DNA of 64,000 nt from Pseudoxanthomonas indica (lineage in GTDB: Bacteria > Pseudomonadota > Gammaproteobacteria > Xanthomonadales > Xanthomonadaceae), in contig NZ_FUZV01000001.1 in NCBI RefSeq assembly GCF_900167565.1, positions 186,001 through 250,000 of the forward strand, in the 5' to 3' direction. A program made the translations under genes and the position numbers. The notes under the pieces were generated by a model. The model was not told where the DNA came from, did no database searches, and saw only the letters and a list, made by a program, of their open reading frames with translations. Position 1 is the first letter of the stretch. Every line of letters begins with the position of its first letter. Positions 63,347 to 64,000 of this stretch are shown here, piece by piece.

Positions 63347-64000
63347 TCAGCCGTAGGGTCCGCCCATGACCGGCAGGATCACGCCATTGATGTAGGACGC
63401 GGTGACCGGCGAAGCCAGGAACACGTACGCAGGCGACAACTCTTCCGGCTGCGCGGGCCGGCCCATGTCACTGTCCTTGCCGAAGTTGGCTACTTCCTCC
63501 GCCGCGCGATCCGCCGGGTTCAACGGCGTCCACACCGGCCCAGGCGCGACCGCATTGACCCTGATGCCGTGCGGCAGCAGCTGCGAGGCCAGCGCCTTGG
63601 TGAAGGCATGGATGGCGCCCTTGGTGGCCGAATAGTCGAGCAGCTCCTTGCTGCCGAACAGGCCGGTTTCCGAGCCGGTATTGATGATGCTGGCGCCGCG
63701 CTTGAGATGCGGGACCGCCGCACGCGCCATATGGAAGTAGCCGCCGATGTTGGTCTGCAGCGTCTCGGCCAGTTGCGCATCGCTGATGTCCTGGATGCGC
63801 TTGGCGTGCTGCTGGAAGGCGGCGTTGTTGACCAGGATGTCGAGCCGACCGAATTTCTGCACGACGTCGGTCACCGCCTGGTCGCAGAAGCGCGAGTCGC
63901 GCACGTCGCCGCTGATCAGCAGGCAGCGCCGGCCCTCGGCTTCCACCTGCAAGGCGGTCTCGCGGGCATCGTTATCCTCGCTCAGATACAGCACCGCGAC
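63347..64000 (-). CDS. Short-chain dehydrogenase/reductase (5' part outside window)
   Basis: The frame continues past base 64000, so the N-terminal NAD(P)-binding glycine motif is not visible. The visible 218 residues show 'RLDILVNNAAFQQH' (NNAx), the catalytic Ser in 'SIINTGSETGLFG', YxxxK as YSATK and 'GIRVNAVAPGPVWTPL'. The context and 'QQHAKRIQDISDAQLAETLQ' place it near the YhdF/YghA/general-stress-protein 39 branch, oxidoreductases induced by stress. Converges on the BON gene. Confidence 0.92.
   Translation of the reverse strand, partial: VAVLYLSEDNDARETALQVEAEGRRCLLISGDVRDSRFCDQAVTDVVQKFGRLDILVNNAAFQQHAKRIQDISDAQLAETLQTNIGGYFHMARAAVPHLKRGASIINTGSETGLFGSKELLDYSATKGAIHAFTKALASQLLPHGIRVNAVAPGPVWTPLNPADRAAEEVANFGKDSDMGRPAQPEELSPAYVFLASPVTASYINGVILPVMGGPYG

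Overview
The window looks like chromosomal DNA of a member of the Xanthomonadaceae (Lysobacteraceae), perhaps Pseudoxanthomonas, Stenotrophomonas or a close relative. The grounds are the high G+C content, dense packing with many ATGA or TGATG overlaps, and the gene content (SelO, TrhO, YaeQ, DUF6164, a GumC-like tyrosine kinase, a histone-like Lys/Ala-rich protein). This placement is inference from gene families; no rRNA or species marker is present. I saw no tRNA, rRNA, CRISPR array, prophage or intact insertion sequence.

Layout. 1-10.8 kb: a truncated Dcp peptidase, a low-GC orphan gene, cyclopropane fatty acid synthase, a DUF3298 lipoprotein, a small gene behind a sigma-54 promoter, a histone-like protein, a rhomboid protease, a POT peptide transporter, an M14 carboxypeptidase and a ZIP metal transporter. 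10.8-27.4 kb: a three-domain lipoprotein, a membrane-tethered barnase with barstar, the helicase DbpA, a cold shock protein, two HI0933-type flavoproteins, a luciferase-like oxidoreductase, GST, SelO-TrhO, FKBP, a serine hydrolase and a membrane-anchored FMN glutamate-synthase homologue. 27.8-44.9 kb: a Wzx/Wzy-type exopolysaccharide locus, nearly all on the minus strand. It runs from a WecA fusion protein through Wzc, a glutaminase-less asparagine synthetase homologue, two Tat-type beta-helix proteins, two glycosyltransferases, a flippase, a pyruvyl transferase, an EpsG-like polymerase and a YdcF protein to Wza, with the matching Wzb-like phosphatase just upstream. A terminator inside the locus suggests at least two transcripts. 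45.9-64 kb: a c-di-GMP phosphodiesterase, MgtC, a trehalose/alpha-glucan operon (otsB-otsA-GT4-debranching enzyme), an MscS channel, a solo RES protein, DUF4142, a thioredoxin-reductase-like flavoprotein, and then a compact sigma-54 stress module.

The most interesting unit is that last module. An NtrC-type activator with a receiver domain is followed by an overlapping 78-residue protein that resembles only the phospho-acceptor hairpin of a histidine kinase. Next come two divergent stress genes (a KGG-repeat protein and a disordered Gly/Arg/Tyr-rich BON protein), each preceded by a sigma-54 promoter with exact GG-N10-GC spacing. A third such promoter lies at 3405-3420, ahead of an orphan 67-residue protein. 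Other points of note are the WecA protein fused to an epimerase-like domain that has lost its catalytic residues, a candidate structured RNA at 27465-27741, and several intergenic inverted-repeat elements.
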